Shown here piece by piece: positions 25,979-34,649 of a stretch of DNA of 64,000 nucleotides. Every line of letters begins with the position of its first letter. Position 1 is the first letter of the stretch. The stretch is from Promethearchaeia archaeon (GTDB lineage Archaea > Asgardarchaeota > Lokiarchaeia > Sigyniarchaeales > SOKP01), in contig JAHQWH010000015.1 in assembly GCA_029856105.1 (NCBI GenBank), positions 62,001-126,000 on the forward strand. The letters are read 5' to 3'. The notes under the pieces were generated by a model. It saw only the letters and a program-made list of their open reading frames with translations, was not told the DNA's origin and made no database searches. A program made the translations under genes and the position numbers.

Positions 25979-26827
25979 TTGACCGATATTAAGTTAAAAA
26001 TAAAAAAGAAACTAAAATTTCCTTTAGAAGCAGATAGTATAACACCAGATAATTTCGCTGGGAAAACTTTAAGCGATATCAAGAAATTACCGTTATATTA
26101 CGCTAAAGAACTAAAGACTATTGGCGATTTTTTTGATGTTTCTGGAAAATCAGCTGAAGTTGCTAACACTAAAATTGTTATAGATGGCGATGTCTCTAAC
26201 GTAAAGCGTATTGGCGAAAAAATGAAGGGAGGAGAAATAGTGATTAATGGTGATGTCGGTATGCACGTGGGAAATAACATGTCTGGGGGAAAAATCGTAG
26301 TTAATGGAAATGCGGACGATTGGGCTGGAGCTATGCTTAAAGGTGGTGAACTTGAAATCAATGGAGATTCTGGGCATTATACGGGCTCTGCATATAGAGG
26401 ATTCTGGCAGGGAATGAGAAATGGTGTGATTCGAGTTAAAGGAAAAGTAGGTAGCGAATCAATGATATGGGCAAACGGTTCTATAATTGCTAAAAGATTC
26501 CCTACTTTATATTGTGGCGGAGCAGCAGCTTTTTTAGGGCTTCATTCACATGGTGCGACAATCGTAGTTGAAGGCGATGCAGACCGCTGCGTTGGAGCAG
26601 ACCAAATAAAGGGAACTATAGTGATTAAGGGAAAAACCCCCGTATTACCATCATTTGTAAAAATTGGGGAAGTTAAAGAAATCGAACTATTCAATGGTGA
26701 AAAAATAACCGGAAAGTTTATTGAGTACAGTGGAGACCATTCTGTAAAGAAAAACCATTCTGCTATTAGTAAAAAGACTGGGGAACTTAATATAGGTGTC
26801 AATGGTAGGTTATTTGTAGCCGCATAA
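25979..26827 (+). CDS. fwdC: Formylmethanofuran dehydrogenase subunit C
   Basis: 282 aa, from TTG 25979 just after the fwdB stop. The central part is a right-handed beta-helix of the GXGXG/glutamate-synthase C-terminal type. It shows repeated coils such as GDVSNVKRIGEKMKGGEI, INGDVGMHVGNNMSGG, VNGNADDWAGAMLKGGEL and INGDSGHYTGSAYRGFWQG. FwdC is structural and in the known complex sits against FwdA and FwdD. Its presence without FwdA in the operon is notable. The C-terminal tail (HSAISKKTGELNIGV) is usual. Confidence 0.9.
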   Translation: MTDIKLKIKKKLKFPLEADSITPDNFAGKTLSDIKKLPLYYAKELKTIGDFFDVSGKSAEVANTKIVIDGDVSNVKRIGEKMKGGEIVINGDVGMHVGNNMSGGKIVVNGNADDWAGAMLKGGELEINGDSGHYTGSAYRGFWQGMRNGVIRVKGKVGSESMIWANGSIIAKRFPTLYCGGAAAFLGLHSHGATIVVEGDADRCVGADQIKGTIVIKGKTPVLPSFVKIGEVKEIELFNGEKITGKFIEYSGDHSVKKNHSAISKKTGELNIGVNGRLFVAA

Positions 26828-26856
26828 ATTTTAACATAAAAAATATTATTCGTTAC

Positions 26857-26863
26857 TTTTTTT
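26857..26863 (+). terminator. T-run after the fwd operon
   Basis: A run of seven T about 30 bases past the fwdC stop, followed at once by seven A, so it can also fold as a short hairpin. It lies about 90 bases before fdhD. A weak terminator is plausible; read-through into fdhD is equally possible. Confidence 0.3.
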
Positions 26864-26956
26864 AAAAAAATTTTATAAATTAGAGTAATAAACTCTTTAT
26901 TACTAAATTGAATTAATATTTCAGCAGTTTTAGTTAAATTAAATTCGGTTTTTAAA

Positions 26957-27766
26957 TTGTATAAAAGAAAAGTAAATATTACTAAAATTCGCAAGGATCA
27001 AAGAAGCGAAGAGATAGATGTTGTTCTAATAGAGAGCCCAATCGATATTATTGTAAATTCTGAACCTTTAGTAAATATAATATGTTTAAATAAAGACTTA
27101 ATTGAATTGGCCACAGGGTTCTTGTATTCTATAGGAGTAATAAACAGTATAGAAGATATTAAAACTATCAAAATTGATAATATTGAAGGACGGGTTTACG
27201 TTGACTTAGTAGAGACTATAAATTTCAGTTCAAAAGCTTTAGATGTGAATCCCGTTAGCAGAGTGATTGATACTACGTGTGGAATTCCCTCGCCTTGGCG
27301 CGATTTAATTAAAGAAAAATTGAAGGAGACCAAATCAACATTTGATCTTAACAAACAAGAGACAATAAGCCAAGAAGTGATTTTTTCGATTATTGTTAAG
27401 ATGCAACAAGAGACAAAACTATTTAGAGAGACAGGCGGTTGTCACGGAGCTGCGATCTTTGATATGAAGGGAAATTTATTAACTGTCAGAGAAGATATAG
27501 GAAGGCACAACGCGATAGATAAAGTAATTGGGTATTTGCTATTGAAAGGAGAATCTTTCGACAATAAAATTTTAACCTCAACCGGTAGGTTAACGGGTGA
27601 TTCGGTTCTCAAGGCTGTAAGAGCGCAAATCCCTATTGTTACTTCTCTATCTGCCGCTATTGAATCTGGCATAAGATTAGCTTTTTCCTATGGCATTACT
27701 TTAATTGGTTTTGTCAGGGGTGGTACGATGAATATTTATACTCACCCCAAAAGAATTAAAATTTAG
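26957..27766 (+). CDS. fdhD: Formate dehydrogenase accessory sulfurtransferase FdhD
   Basis: 269 aa. FdhD moves sulfur from a cysteine desulfurase to the bis-molybdopterin cofactor of formate dehydrogenases, activating them. Family features are RETGGCHGAAIFD, the REDIGRHNAIDKVIGY block, STGRLTGDSVLKAVRAQIPI, and SLSAAIESGIRLAFSYGITLIGFVRGG. The start is a TTG at 26957. It follows fwdC by about 130 bases on the same strand, so it probably serves the FwdB encoded upstream. That supports a sulfurated formate-dehydrogenase-like active site. Confidence 0.92.
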   Translation: MYKRKVNITKIRKDQRSEEIDVVLIESPIDIIVNSEPLVNIICLNKDLIELATGFLYSIGVINSIEDIKTIKIDNIEGRVYVDLVETINFSSKALDVNPVSRVIDTTCGIPSPWRDLIKEKLKETKSTFDLNKQETISQEVIFSIIVKMQQETKLFRETGGCHGAAIFDMKGNLLTVREDIGRHNAIDKVIGYLLLKGESFDNKILTSTGRLTGDSVLKAVRAQIPIVTSLSAAIESGIRLAFSYGITLIGFVRGGTMNIYTHPKRIKI

Positions 27767-27851
27767 TGATGTAAAAACTCAAACTTTTATTTTTATATTA
27801 TTGATGTTATTGATATCTTAAATAAAAAAAAAATTTAAAAAAGTGGGATTA

Positions 27852-28454
27852 ATGAAAAATATAACATGGATTTTATTGTGTTTTCTAGGTGGAATTTTAA
27901 TGGTTATAGGCTCAGCAACTGGGAGTGCCGTGTTTTACGTCTATTTGGCTAATCTTGCATCTTCTTATATTAGTCCAGATTTTATGCCATTAGTTGCCTC
28001 AATATTAACTGTTTTAGAGTATATTTCCTTTTTTGGGGGATATTCTGTTATCGTAGGAGCTATCCTGATATTGATCAAGCAAATTAGATTAGGTAAAATT
28101 ATCATTACGGTTGCCACGGGTTTTGGAATGTTAGGGTTAGTCTTTTATGCGGGTACTTGGATCTTGGGAATTTCGGGTATTGCTGTCAGTCCTGCCGTTC
28201 AAGCAATTTTAAATCAAATGTACAGCCTATTTACTTACAATTCAGGGATGGCGTTTACTGGAACTGTCCTTGCTGTTCTTGGTAGATACGGAATTAAGAA
28301 ACCTAAGAAAAGGGAAAAAGAAGATTCTACAGAAAAAGCAAAAAACGACGATTCTACCACGGAAACCCTTGATAGCAAATTTTGCCCAAACTGTGGCGAG
28401 AAATTGCCTATTACAGCCAATTTTTGCAACCAATGTGGAACTAATTTCGATTAA
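27852..28454 (+). CDS. Membrane protein with C-terminal zinc ribbon
   Basis: About 200 aa. Four hydrophobic segments (about residues 4-30, 45-75, 85-112 and 135-150) are followed by a charged linker and a C-terminal zinc ribbon with CPNCGEKL and CNQCGTNF. The combination of membrane helices plus cytosolic zinc ribbon is common in archaeal proteins of unknown role. An in-frame GTG lies at 27843; ATG 27852 is preferred with GTGGGA just upstream. No functional context. Confidence 0.68.
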   Translation: MKNITWILLCFLGGILMVIGSATGSAVFYVYLANLASSYISPDFMPLVASILTVLEYISFFGGYSVIVGAILILIKQIRLGKIIITVATGFGMLGLVFYAGTWILGISGIAVSPAVQAILNQMYSLFTYNSGMAFTGTVLAVLGRYGIKKPKKREKEDSTEKAKNDDSTTETLDSKFCPNCGEKLPITANFCNQCGTNFD

Positions 28455-28461
28455 TCAATCC

Positions 28462-28477
28462 TTTCTTTTATTTTTTT
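28462..28477 (+). terminator. T-rich terminator
   Basis: A pyrimidine stretch ending in seven T lies right after the zinc-ribbon membrane protein stop and about 95 bases before the next gene, in the position of an archaeal uridine-tract terminator. Confidence 0.35.
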
Positions 28478-28572
28478 ATTAAATTTAGTAAAGGTTTATA
28501 TCTCAATTGTTTTATAATTCTATTTAGGGTTATTATATTTATATCTACAATTGATTTATCCATAGTGTAAAA

Positions 28573-30156
28573 ATGAATCTTGAAATTTTTGGTGGATTGA
28601 ACGAAATTGGAGGAAATAAAATCTTCATTAATATAGGAGATAAAAAGTTTCTCTTTGACTTTGGTCTTTCTTTTAGTGAGAATCAAAAATATTTCTCAGA
28701 ATTCCTCACTCCACGCAAACTAAATGGAATTATTGATTATTTGTATTTAGGTCTTATACCCTCTATTAATAAATTATATCGGAACGATCTAATTACCCCA
28801 TTTTCTGATATTTTGAATTCAGAACCATATAAAATTATTACTACTAATGAAAATATTGTGGATGCATTTTTTCTTACGCACGCACATATGGACCACTACA
28901 AATTCATATGCTTTCTCAAACAAAACACACCAATCTATATGAACTGGATTTCAAATACGATAATCGAGCATATCACAAGCACTTCAAATGACCCTCTCTT
29001 ACATGAAGTTTTAAATTTTTATGACACTTTTAAAATCGTACCAAAAAAAAGACAACGTAAAGATAGTGAAATTGAATATAAGAGAGCAACCAAACCGGAT
29101 TACAAACAATCAGAAATTAAGAGACCAATTAAGATTATAAAAGAAGGCATACCTATATCGTTTAAATCGTCTCAGGGAGAGGTCATTATTACTCAGTTTC
29201 AAACGGACCATTCAATTCCAGGCGCTTGTTCCTATATTATTGAGTGCGATGGGAGAAGTGTCATTTACACAGGCGATTTTAGACGGCATGGATCTCATAG
29301 TGCTTGGGTGGACGATTTTATTAAAAAAGCTTGTGAATCCAACCCAATAGCAATTATTACTGAAGGCACAAGAGTTCCGAATATTGAGGATTTCAAGAAA
29401 GGCAAATATCGTAGGGGTGAACAATCTGAAAGCGATGTAGAAGTTCGCTCAAGAGAAACTATTAGGAATCATCCGGGGTTAATTCTCGTGAGATGTCCTT
29501 CTAGAAGTCTCGATAGGATTTTATTATATTATTCGCTTGCAAAAAAGTTCAATCGAAGATTCGCGATTACTCCCAAAATATTTCACTTAATCGATTGCTT
29601 TAGAATGAGACTTGATAATATGGACGAAAGCGTTATAAAACAATATTATAACAATTACGATCTTCCTGATTTTAGTGATAAAAACTTCGTTATATATCTA
29701 CCGCGAAAAGGTTGGGGCATATTCGAATCCGCAGATTATAAAGGGTATCAAAAAGATATCCTTAAAATTGGTAACTATGTTACATACAAGGATGTTAAAA
29801 AAGAACCTGAAAAATATTTACTCTATCTTGATTATTTTATGCTGAGTGAATTAATAGACTTAGATCAAAAACCTGGTAAAACTCTATTTCTAAACTCTGT
29901 TACTGACCCATTTAATGAAGAGATGACAATAAAAGAAGAGAAGTTAGATATGTGGCTAAAAAGATTCGGAATATCGAAAACTGAAACAGTTCATTCATCA
30001 GGGCATTGCACCGTAGATGGCCTAATGGATTTTCTTCAAAAAATTGATGCCGAAAATATAATACCCGTACATACGGAACATCCCGAAACATTTCAAGAAT
30101 TTGGATTATCTGGAAAAGTAATTTTGCCTGAAAAAGGAAAAAAATATACATTTTAG
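28573..30156 (+). CDS. MBL-fold metallo-hydrolase, RNase J / beta-CASP-like
   Basis: 527 aa. Metallo-beta-lactamase motifs are present: FGGLNEIGGNKIFI start, FDFGLSF, THAHMDHYKF (HxHxDH) near residue 100, and DHSIPGACSYII with YTGDFRRHG carrying the bridging Asp. The C-terminal motif is HSSGHCTVDGLMDFL, then IIPVHTEHPE. The domain order resembles RNase J/beta-CASP nucleases, where the late SGH and PVHTEH motifs are typical. Compared with standard RNase J there is an insertion of about 60 basic residues between the two halves of the MBL domain (~150-195). A role in RNA processing is likely but the substrate is not shown. Confidence 0.82.
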   Translation: MNLEIFGGLNEIGGNKIFINIGDKKFLFDFGLSFSENQKYFSEFLTPRKLNGIIDYLYLGLIPSINKLYRNDLITPFSDILNSEPYKIITTNENIVDAFFLTHAHMDHYKFICFLKQNTPIYMNWISNTIIEHITSTSNDPLLHEVLNFYDTFKIVPKKRQRKDSEIEYKRATKPDYKQSEIKRPIKIIKEGIPISFKSSQGEVIITQFQTDHSIPGACSYIIECDGRSVIYTGDFRRHGSHSAWVDDFIKKACESNPIAIITEGTRVPNIEDFKKGKYRRGEQSESDVEVRSRETIRNHPGLILVRCPSRSLDRILLYYSLAKKFNRRFAITPKIFHLIDCFRMRLDNMDESVIKQYYNNYDLPDFSDKNFVIYLPRKGWGIFESADYKGYQKDILKIGNYVTYKDVKKEPEKYLLYLDYFMLSELIDLDQKPGKTLFLNSVTDPFNEEMTIKEEKLDMWLKRFGISKTETVHSSGHCTVDGLMDFLQKIDAENIIPVHTEHPETFQEFGLSGKVILPEKGKKYTF

Positions 30157-30184
30157 AAATAATTGAGAAAAAAAAATACTTTAA

Positions 30185-30197
30185 CACCTAAAAGGTG
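30185..30197. terminator. Short hairpin between convergent genes
   Basis: CACCT and AGGTG form a 5-bp stem with an AAA loop, in the 71-base gap between the convergent MBL hydrolase and LVIVD protein genes. A T-rich stretch follows on the plus strand. It could serve as a shared terminator; the stem is short. Confidence 0.3.
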
Positions 30198-30227
30198 CTA
30201 ATGTTAATTTGTTGGATTTTTGATTTG

Positions 30228-31355
30228 TTATCTGGATCCACAGACAATTTGGCGTTTTTTGGTAAAAATTAACCAAATTACGCTAAATCCAATGAATAAT
30301 AAGAAAGAATTACCAAATGGAATTATCGGGTCGGAAATATCAAAGACCGCCAAACCGGAACGATCATCCGCCACATAGGCGTAATCTCCGCTCACGTAAA
30401 CACCAATTGCATATCCTGTCGTGTCTTCGTAGATGGGTGTTCCCGGGTTTGTCGGGTTAGAAACATCAATGATCGCCAAACCGGAATCGCCATCCGCCAC
30501 GTAGGCATAATTTCCACTCACATAAACGCTCCATGCATATCCGGTCGTGTCTTTGTAGACGGGTGTTCCCGGGTTTGTCGGGTTGGAAACGTCGATGACT
30601 GCCAATCTATCGGTACATGCCATGTAGACGTAATCTCCCCTCACATAAACGCCTCGTGCATTTCCAGTCGTGTCTTCGTAGATGGGCATTCCTGGGTTTG
30701 CCGGGTTGGAAACATCGATGACTGCCAAACCAGAATCGTAATCTGCCACATATGCGTAATTTCCGCTCACATAAACGCCATTTGCACCTCCGGTCGTGTC
30801 TTCGTAGACGGGCGTTCCTGGGTTTGCAGGGTTGGAGACATCGATGACCGCTAAACCCGAATCGTAATCTGCCACATAGGCGTAACCTCCGCTCACGAAA
30901 ATGCCACGTGCAGATCCTATCGTGTCTTCGTAGACGGGCGTTCCCGGGTTTGCCGGGTCGGAAACATCGATGATCGCCAAGCCCGAATCGTAATCTGCCA
31001 CAAAGGCGTAACCTCCACTCACATAAACGCCACGTGCAGATCCTGTCGTGTCTTCGTAGACGGGCGTTCCCGGGTTTGCAGGGTTGGAAACATCGATAAC
31101 CGCCAAACCCGAATCGTAATCTGCCACATAGGCGTAACCTCCGCTCACATAAACGCCACGTGCAGATCCTGTCGTGTCTTCGTAGTAAACAGTAGATGCT
31201 TGGAGTGGTTGCGTATTAATATTCTCGTTAGGATTCTTCTCTTCAATGGGAATTAAGATATCTCTCTGTAAACTTATTAACAAATTTGGAATTACGATAA
31301 ACATTGAAATAAATAAAATAATCAGCGAGATTTTATTTTTTTTTGATTTCTGCAT
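30228..31355 (-). CDS. Secreted or membrane-anchored LVIVD-repeat beta-propeller
   Basis: 375 aa. An N-terminal hydrophobic segment (about 8-29) acts as signal peptide or anchor. Seven near-identical repeats of about 42 residues run from 56 to 349, each of the form YEDTTG..GVYVSG.YAYVAD.DSGLAVIDVSNP. A C-terminal hydrophobic helix with a basic tail (about 350-370) would anchor it in the membrane facing outward. Seven repeats fit a seven-bladed propeller. The protein is probably extracellular and used for binding. The DNA of the repeat region is visibly richer in G and C than its surroundings, and the repeats are very alike, suggesting recent expansion or transfer. Confidence 0.85.
   Translation of the reverse strand: MQKSKKNKISLIILFISMFIVIPNLLISLQRDILIPIEEKNPNENINTQPLQASTVYYEDTTGSARGVYVSGGYAYVADYDSGLAVIDVSNPANPGTPVYEDTTGSARGVYVSGGYAFVADYDSGLAIIDVSDPANPGTPVYEDTIGSARGIFVSGGYAYVADYDSGLAVIDVSNPANPGTPVYEDTTGGANGVYVSGNYAYVADYDSGLAVIDVSNPANPGMPIYEDTTGNARGVYVRGDYVYMACTDRLAVIDVSNPTNPGTPVYKDTTGYAWSVYVSGNYAYVADGDSGLAIIDVSNPTNPGTPIYEDTTGYAIGVYVSGDYAYVADDRSGLAVFDISDPIIPFGNSFLLFIGFSVIWLIFTKKRQIVCGSR
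30309..31190 (-). repeat. Seven tandem ~126-bp coding repeats
   Basis: Each unit encodes one 42-residue LVIVD blade; the fifth unit is one codon shorter. Units 1-4 differ at only a few positions, while 5-7 have drifted further. They are in-frame coding repeats without spacers of a different kind, so not a CRISPR array. Confidence 0.9.
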
Positions 31356-31822
31356 TTATTTACACCACCGTCTTAAATTTTCTTAAAGATATCTTTTTAA
31401 TATTAAGATGTTATTATTTTTAAAGAATGTGATCAGTAATTGAAAAATGACAGTTATGCGTTGCCCCCGATATAATAGAAAGAAAATTACAGCGGAATTT
31501 TCGAACGTGCTGAATATAATTTAGAATTTAAGAAAGGCGTTTTAGAAAAGTTTGGTAAATTGAACATATTAGCCATTGAAGAAAAGAAAAGTACTTTAGA
31601 AGTGTTAAAGAAAATGAAGAAATTAAGGAATAAAAGTAATTTTATATTTATTTAGTCAAGTATTGAAACATATATTAGAAAAAGATTTCTTCTAATTTCA
31701 GAAGTAAATAAAAGAGATTAAACTAAATTTTGATTTACCAAATTTTTTAATAAATTTTGCATTAAAACAATATAATTATTATATAAAATAAGATATATGA
31801 TTGTATTGAGGAGATTATAAGA
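31356..31822. other. 467-base gap containing a decayed coding fragment
   Basis: The gap separates the LVIVD protein from the MvhG-like operon. One stretch (31479-31655) keeps an open frame with protein-like composition, described separately. The rest is AT-rich and holds the promoter of the downstream operon, which has a GAGGAG ribosome binding site close before its ATG at 31823. No RNA gene is recognised. Confidence 0.5.
31479..31655 (+). pseudogene. Candidate gene remnant
   Basis: A 58-codon stop-to-stop frame reading KENYSGIFERAEYNLEFKKG, then a lysine-rich helical stretch (VLKKMKKLRNK). It has protein-like character but no start codon at its beginning. A short second frame just upstream (from about 31450) also looks coding-like, as in a frameshifted relic. 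The family is not recognised. Confidence 0.28.
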
Positions 31823-33226
31823 ATGCCTGTACCCGTTGCGTTTATGCAGTTAAGTTCGTGTTGGGGTTGTCATCAGAGTTTATTAAACGCCCATCTAGGA
31901 CTACTCGATATTTTACCTAATTTAGATATCGTCTATTGGCCGGCTGTAGTTGATTTCAAGCACGATTCATTGAAAGCAAGGAAAGATGGAAGTATTGTTG
32001 TTGGATTCTTAGAAGGTGTAGCTAGAACTAAACAAGATACAGCCAATATTAAATTAATGAGAAAGAAATGTAGTATAATAGTTGCTTTTGGGACTTGCGC
32101 TTGTTACGGAAGTGTAGCAGGTTTAGCAAATTTGTTTGATAAAGACGAATTGATAAAAAGAAAATTTATGGAAACCGAATCTATTACTGATAAAGAACCT
32201 AAGGAACCAAGCCAACATGTACCTGGAATCGAGGAATTTATTGTTAATGTAAAAGATATAATTGATGTAGATGTATTTATCCCGGGATGCCCACCAACGA
32301 CGGATAACATAGTAGCTGCGATAACCTATTTGTTTACATTAGTTGGCGAGGGACCAAGCTCTCTCGACAAAAATAAGTGCGTATGCGATAATTGCGACCT
32401 TTTCAAAGAAGGCTGTTTTTTAGATAAAGGTAAATTGTGTTATGGTCCAATTACAGCTGCGGGATGTGAATTAATGTGTCCCCACGAAGGAGATATGTGT
32501 CTAGGCTGCTTTAAACCCACAAATAAGCCGGGTGAGAAGTTTAAGCTATTAAAACAGATATTAGATGGTGTAGAAGAATTAGACGCTGAAACAGGAGCTA
32601 GTTTACAGCATTTTCTTAATCTGTACTTAGGCGCGTCAAATATTACCAACTTTTATTTTAGGGGAGATTTATTGCAGCGACTAGCCTACGAACCCGATAG
32701 TTTCAAAGTAAAGGAAATTGAAACTGAGAAAGGCCCAAAACTAATTTTAGATGTCGAACCAACTGGGACTAATGCTATTGATGAAATTGTAGGAGCTTCA
32801 TTGTTCCTATTAAAGAACGATCCATATTTTAAATTCAGTTCTAAAACGGTTTGTAGCCATTGCGATAGAGAAGTTGCTGATAAAGTTCCAACTGAATTGA
32901 AAAGAGACTACGAAGGATTACCCTCCATGGATACGTGTTTTTTAGAGCAAGGTTATATATGTTTGGGACCTGTAACACAAGCCGGTTGCGGTGCAATTTG
33001 TCCAAATAAAGCGAACGCACCTTGTTTAGGATGTTATGGCCCTCCAGTGGGAGTAGAGGATCAAGGTCTAAAATTTATTAGTTCTTTAGGTTCTCTCTGT
33101 GCCGACCGCGATGTCGACGAAGTAATGAAAGCGATAAAAGATCCAGCAGGGTTGTTTAATAGATTTACTTTAGCAGCTAGCGTCTTGGGTCATAAATACC
33201 ACGATAAGATAGAGGAAGAAGAATAA
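31823..33226 (+). CDS. [NiFe]-hydrogenase small-subunit-like protein (MvhG-like) with duplicated cysteine domain
   Basis: 467 aa. Residues 1-175 match the small subunit of F420-non-reducing hydrogenase: SSCWGCHQSLL (Cys13, 16), FGTCACYGSVAGL (Cys92/94) and FIPGCPPTTDN (Cys156), the proximal-cluster ligands. Two cysteine-rich domains then follow: 186-229 (CVCDNC, CYGPITAAGCELMCP, CLGC) and 344-404 (CSHC, CLGPVTQAGCGAICP, CLGC). The second corresponds to the normal MvhG C-terminus; the first is an extra copy, explaining the length (about 300 aa is usual). The 100 residues between them are unfamiliar. No MvhA large subunit is nearby, so it probably acts as an electron-transfer partner of the following HdrC/HdrB rather than as a hydrogenase. 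Confidence 0.82.
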   Translation: MPVPVAFMQLSSCWGCHQSLLNAHLGLLDILPNLDIVYWPAVVDFKHDSLKARKDGSIVVGFLEGVARTKQDTANIKLMRKKCSIIVAFGTCACYGSVAGLANLFDKDELIKRKFMETESITDKEPKEPSQHVPGIEEFIVNVKDIIDVDVFIPGCPPTTDNIVAAITYLFTLVGEGPSSLDKNKCVCDNCDLFKEGCFLDKGKLCYGPITAAGCELMCPHEGDMCLGCFKPTNKPGEKFKLLKQILDGVEELDAETGASLQHFLNLYLGASNITNFYFRGDLLQRLAYEPDSFKVKEIETEKGPKLILDVEPTGTNAIDEIVGASLFLLKNDPYFKFSSKTVCSHCDREVADKVPTELKRDYEGLPSMDTCFLEQGYICLGPVTQAGCGAICPNKANAPCLGCYGPPVGVEDQGLKFISSLGSLCADRDVDEVMKAIKDPAGLFNRFTLAASVLGHKYHDKIEEEE

Positions 33227-33723
33227 TGGTAATGATCGATTACGAATTAAAAAAAAAGGTAATGGATGCTAACATTCACGACGCTTTAAAATATTGCTAT
33301 CAATGCAATCGTTGCACAGATGTTTGTCCCGTTGCGGATCTCGCACCAAATAGATACAACCCTCGAGATTTAATCTTAAATTCTTTTCTGGGATTGAGAG
33401 AGAACATATTTAGAGGGGACGATAATTTTAATATATGGGGTTGTACTATGTGCGACACATGTGACGAGATATGTCCTCAAAAAATCGAATTAACTGGCAT
33501 ATTTACTGTACTAAAAAATATGTCAATTGCTATGGGTGAAGGACCAGAATATTATACGATTCAAGCTTCAGCGATTTACGATAGTGGAAAAGCCATCCCA
33601 CCCCAACCCGCAATTGAAAGAAGAAGAGAACAATTAGGACTTCCTAAAGTTGAAACTCCAAACATTGAAGAAGTCAAAACAATATTAAATGAAACTAAAT
33701 TAAATAAAATTATAAATAAATAA
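33226..33723 (+). CDS. hdrC: Second heterodisulfide reductase subunit C-like protein
   Basis: 165 aa with two [4Fe-4S] motifs typical of HdrC, CYQCNRCTDVCPV (~25-37) and CTMCDTCDEICPQ (~73-85). It starts by sharing one base with the upstream stop (TAATG), so it is translationally coupled to the MvhG-like gene; ATG 33232 is an alternative start. The C-terminal half contains the IYDSGKAIPPQPAIERRREQLGLP segment seen in many HdrC proteins. hdrB follows after 16 bases. There is no hdrA here, so the HdrA encoded at 1753 or elsewhere would be needed. Confidence 0.9.
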   Translation: MVMIDYELKKKVMDANIHDALKYCYQCNRCTDVCPVADLAPNRYNPRDLILNSFLGLRENIFRGDDNFNIWGCTMCDTCDEICPQKIELTGIFTVLKNMSIAMGEGPEYYTIQASAIYDSGKAIPPQPAIERRREQLGLPKVETPNIEEVKTILNETKLNKIINK

Positions 33724-33739
33724 GAAAAGAGAATTTATT

Positions 33740-34630
33740 ATGGCTAAAGTTGAAGAAGAATATAAACTGTTTCCTGGTTGCACTATTGGCAACAGAATTC
33801 CGTTCATAGAAGCTAGCGCCCGTAAAGTATTTGATAAGCTAGGAATAAAGACTTCTGACGCTGCTTTTGCGTGTTGTCCCGATCCAGTTGGCTTTAATTC
33901 TGTTGACCATACGAGTTGGTTGGCAATGGGCGCTCGTAACCTAACGCTTGCCGAAGCTGAAGGAAAAGATATTGTTTCGCTATGTAATGGTTGTTTTCAA
34001 ACCCTAAAGCTCGTGAATGTAGAGTTAAACCACAACGAACACGAAAAAGAAAAGATAAACAAAATTTTAAAAGAGGTTGGAAAAGAATTCAAGGGTTCAA
34101 TTAACGTAAAGCATTTTGTAGAGGTCTTACACGATTACGGTCCCGAGAAAATAAAAGAATTTGTTACTCACGATTTTTCAGGGTTAAAAGTTGCGTGCCA
34201 CACAGGGTGCCATTATAATAGGCCTTCTGAAATTGTTCAAACGGACGACCCAATGGAACCTGTAAAATTAAGGGAATTAGTAGCTGCAACAGGAGCAACA
34301 CCAATAGATTACGCCGAAGAGATGCTTTGTTGTGGTTCTGGTGTTGGTAACGCTGAAGAAGCACCATCGATGCAAATGTTAGCAAATAAATTTTCTAGCG
34401 CGGTAAAGGCTGGGGCGGATGTTTTTGTCGTTATTTGCCCCGCTTGTTTCCAACAAATGGATACCAACCAAAAGAAAGCAGGAACTCAATCTAATAACGA
34501 ATTTAAGATACCAATCTTATATTTAACCGAATTATACGCTTTAGCTTTCGGAATGAACCCCGACGAACTTGGATTAAAGTTTCACCGTGCTAGACTAACG
34601 GAATTTCTAGAAAAAAACGGGCTTAAATAA
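33740..34630 (+). CDS. hdrB: Second heterodisulfide reductase subunit B-like protein
   Basis: 296 aa with the two CCG domains of HdrB. The first has YKLFPGCTIGNR, ACCPDPVGF and CNGCFQTL. The second has CHTGCHYNRPSE, LCCGSGVGNAEE and VVICPACFQQMD. These ligate the paired non-cubane clusters in the structurally known enzyme. It is the third gene of the MvhG-like/HdrC/HdrB unit and is a paralogue of the protein at 790-1740. Differences between the paralogues around the cluster-binding loops (CCGSGVG against CCGAGGA) suggest different substrates. Confidence 0.9.
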   Translation: MAKVEEEYKLFPGCTIGNRIPFIEASARKVFDKLGIKTSDAAFACCPDPVGFNSVDHTSWLAMGARNLTLAEAEGKDIVSLCNGCFQTLKLVNVELNHNEHEKEKINKILKEVGKEFKGSINVKHFVEVLHDYGPEKIKEFVTHDFSGLKVACHTGCHYNRPSEIVQTDDPMEPVKLRELVAATGATPIDYAEEMLCCGSGVGNAEEAPSMQMLANKFSSAVKAGADVFVVICPACFQQMDTNQKKAGTQSNNEFKIPILYLTELYALAFGMNPDELGLKFHRARLTEFLEKNGLK

Positions 34631-34649
34631 TTTATTTTAATAATATATT

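Noticed and set aside
30309..31190. Regular ~126-bp repeats considered as a CRISPR array or satellite
   Set aside because: The units are in frame, encode LVIVD blades and have no unique spacers.
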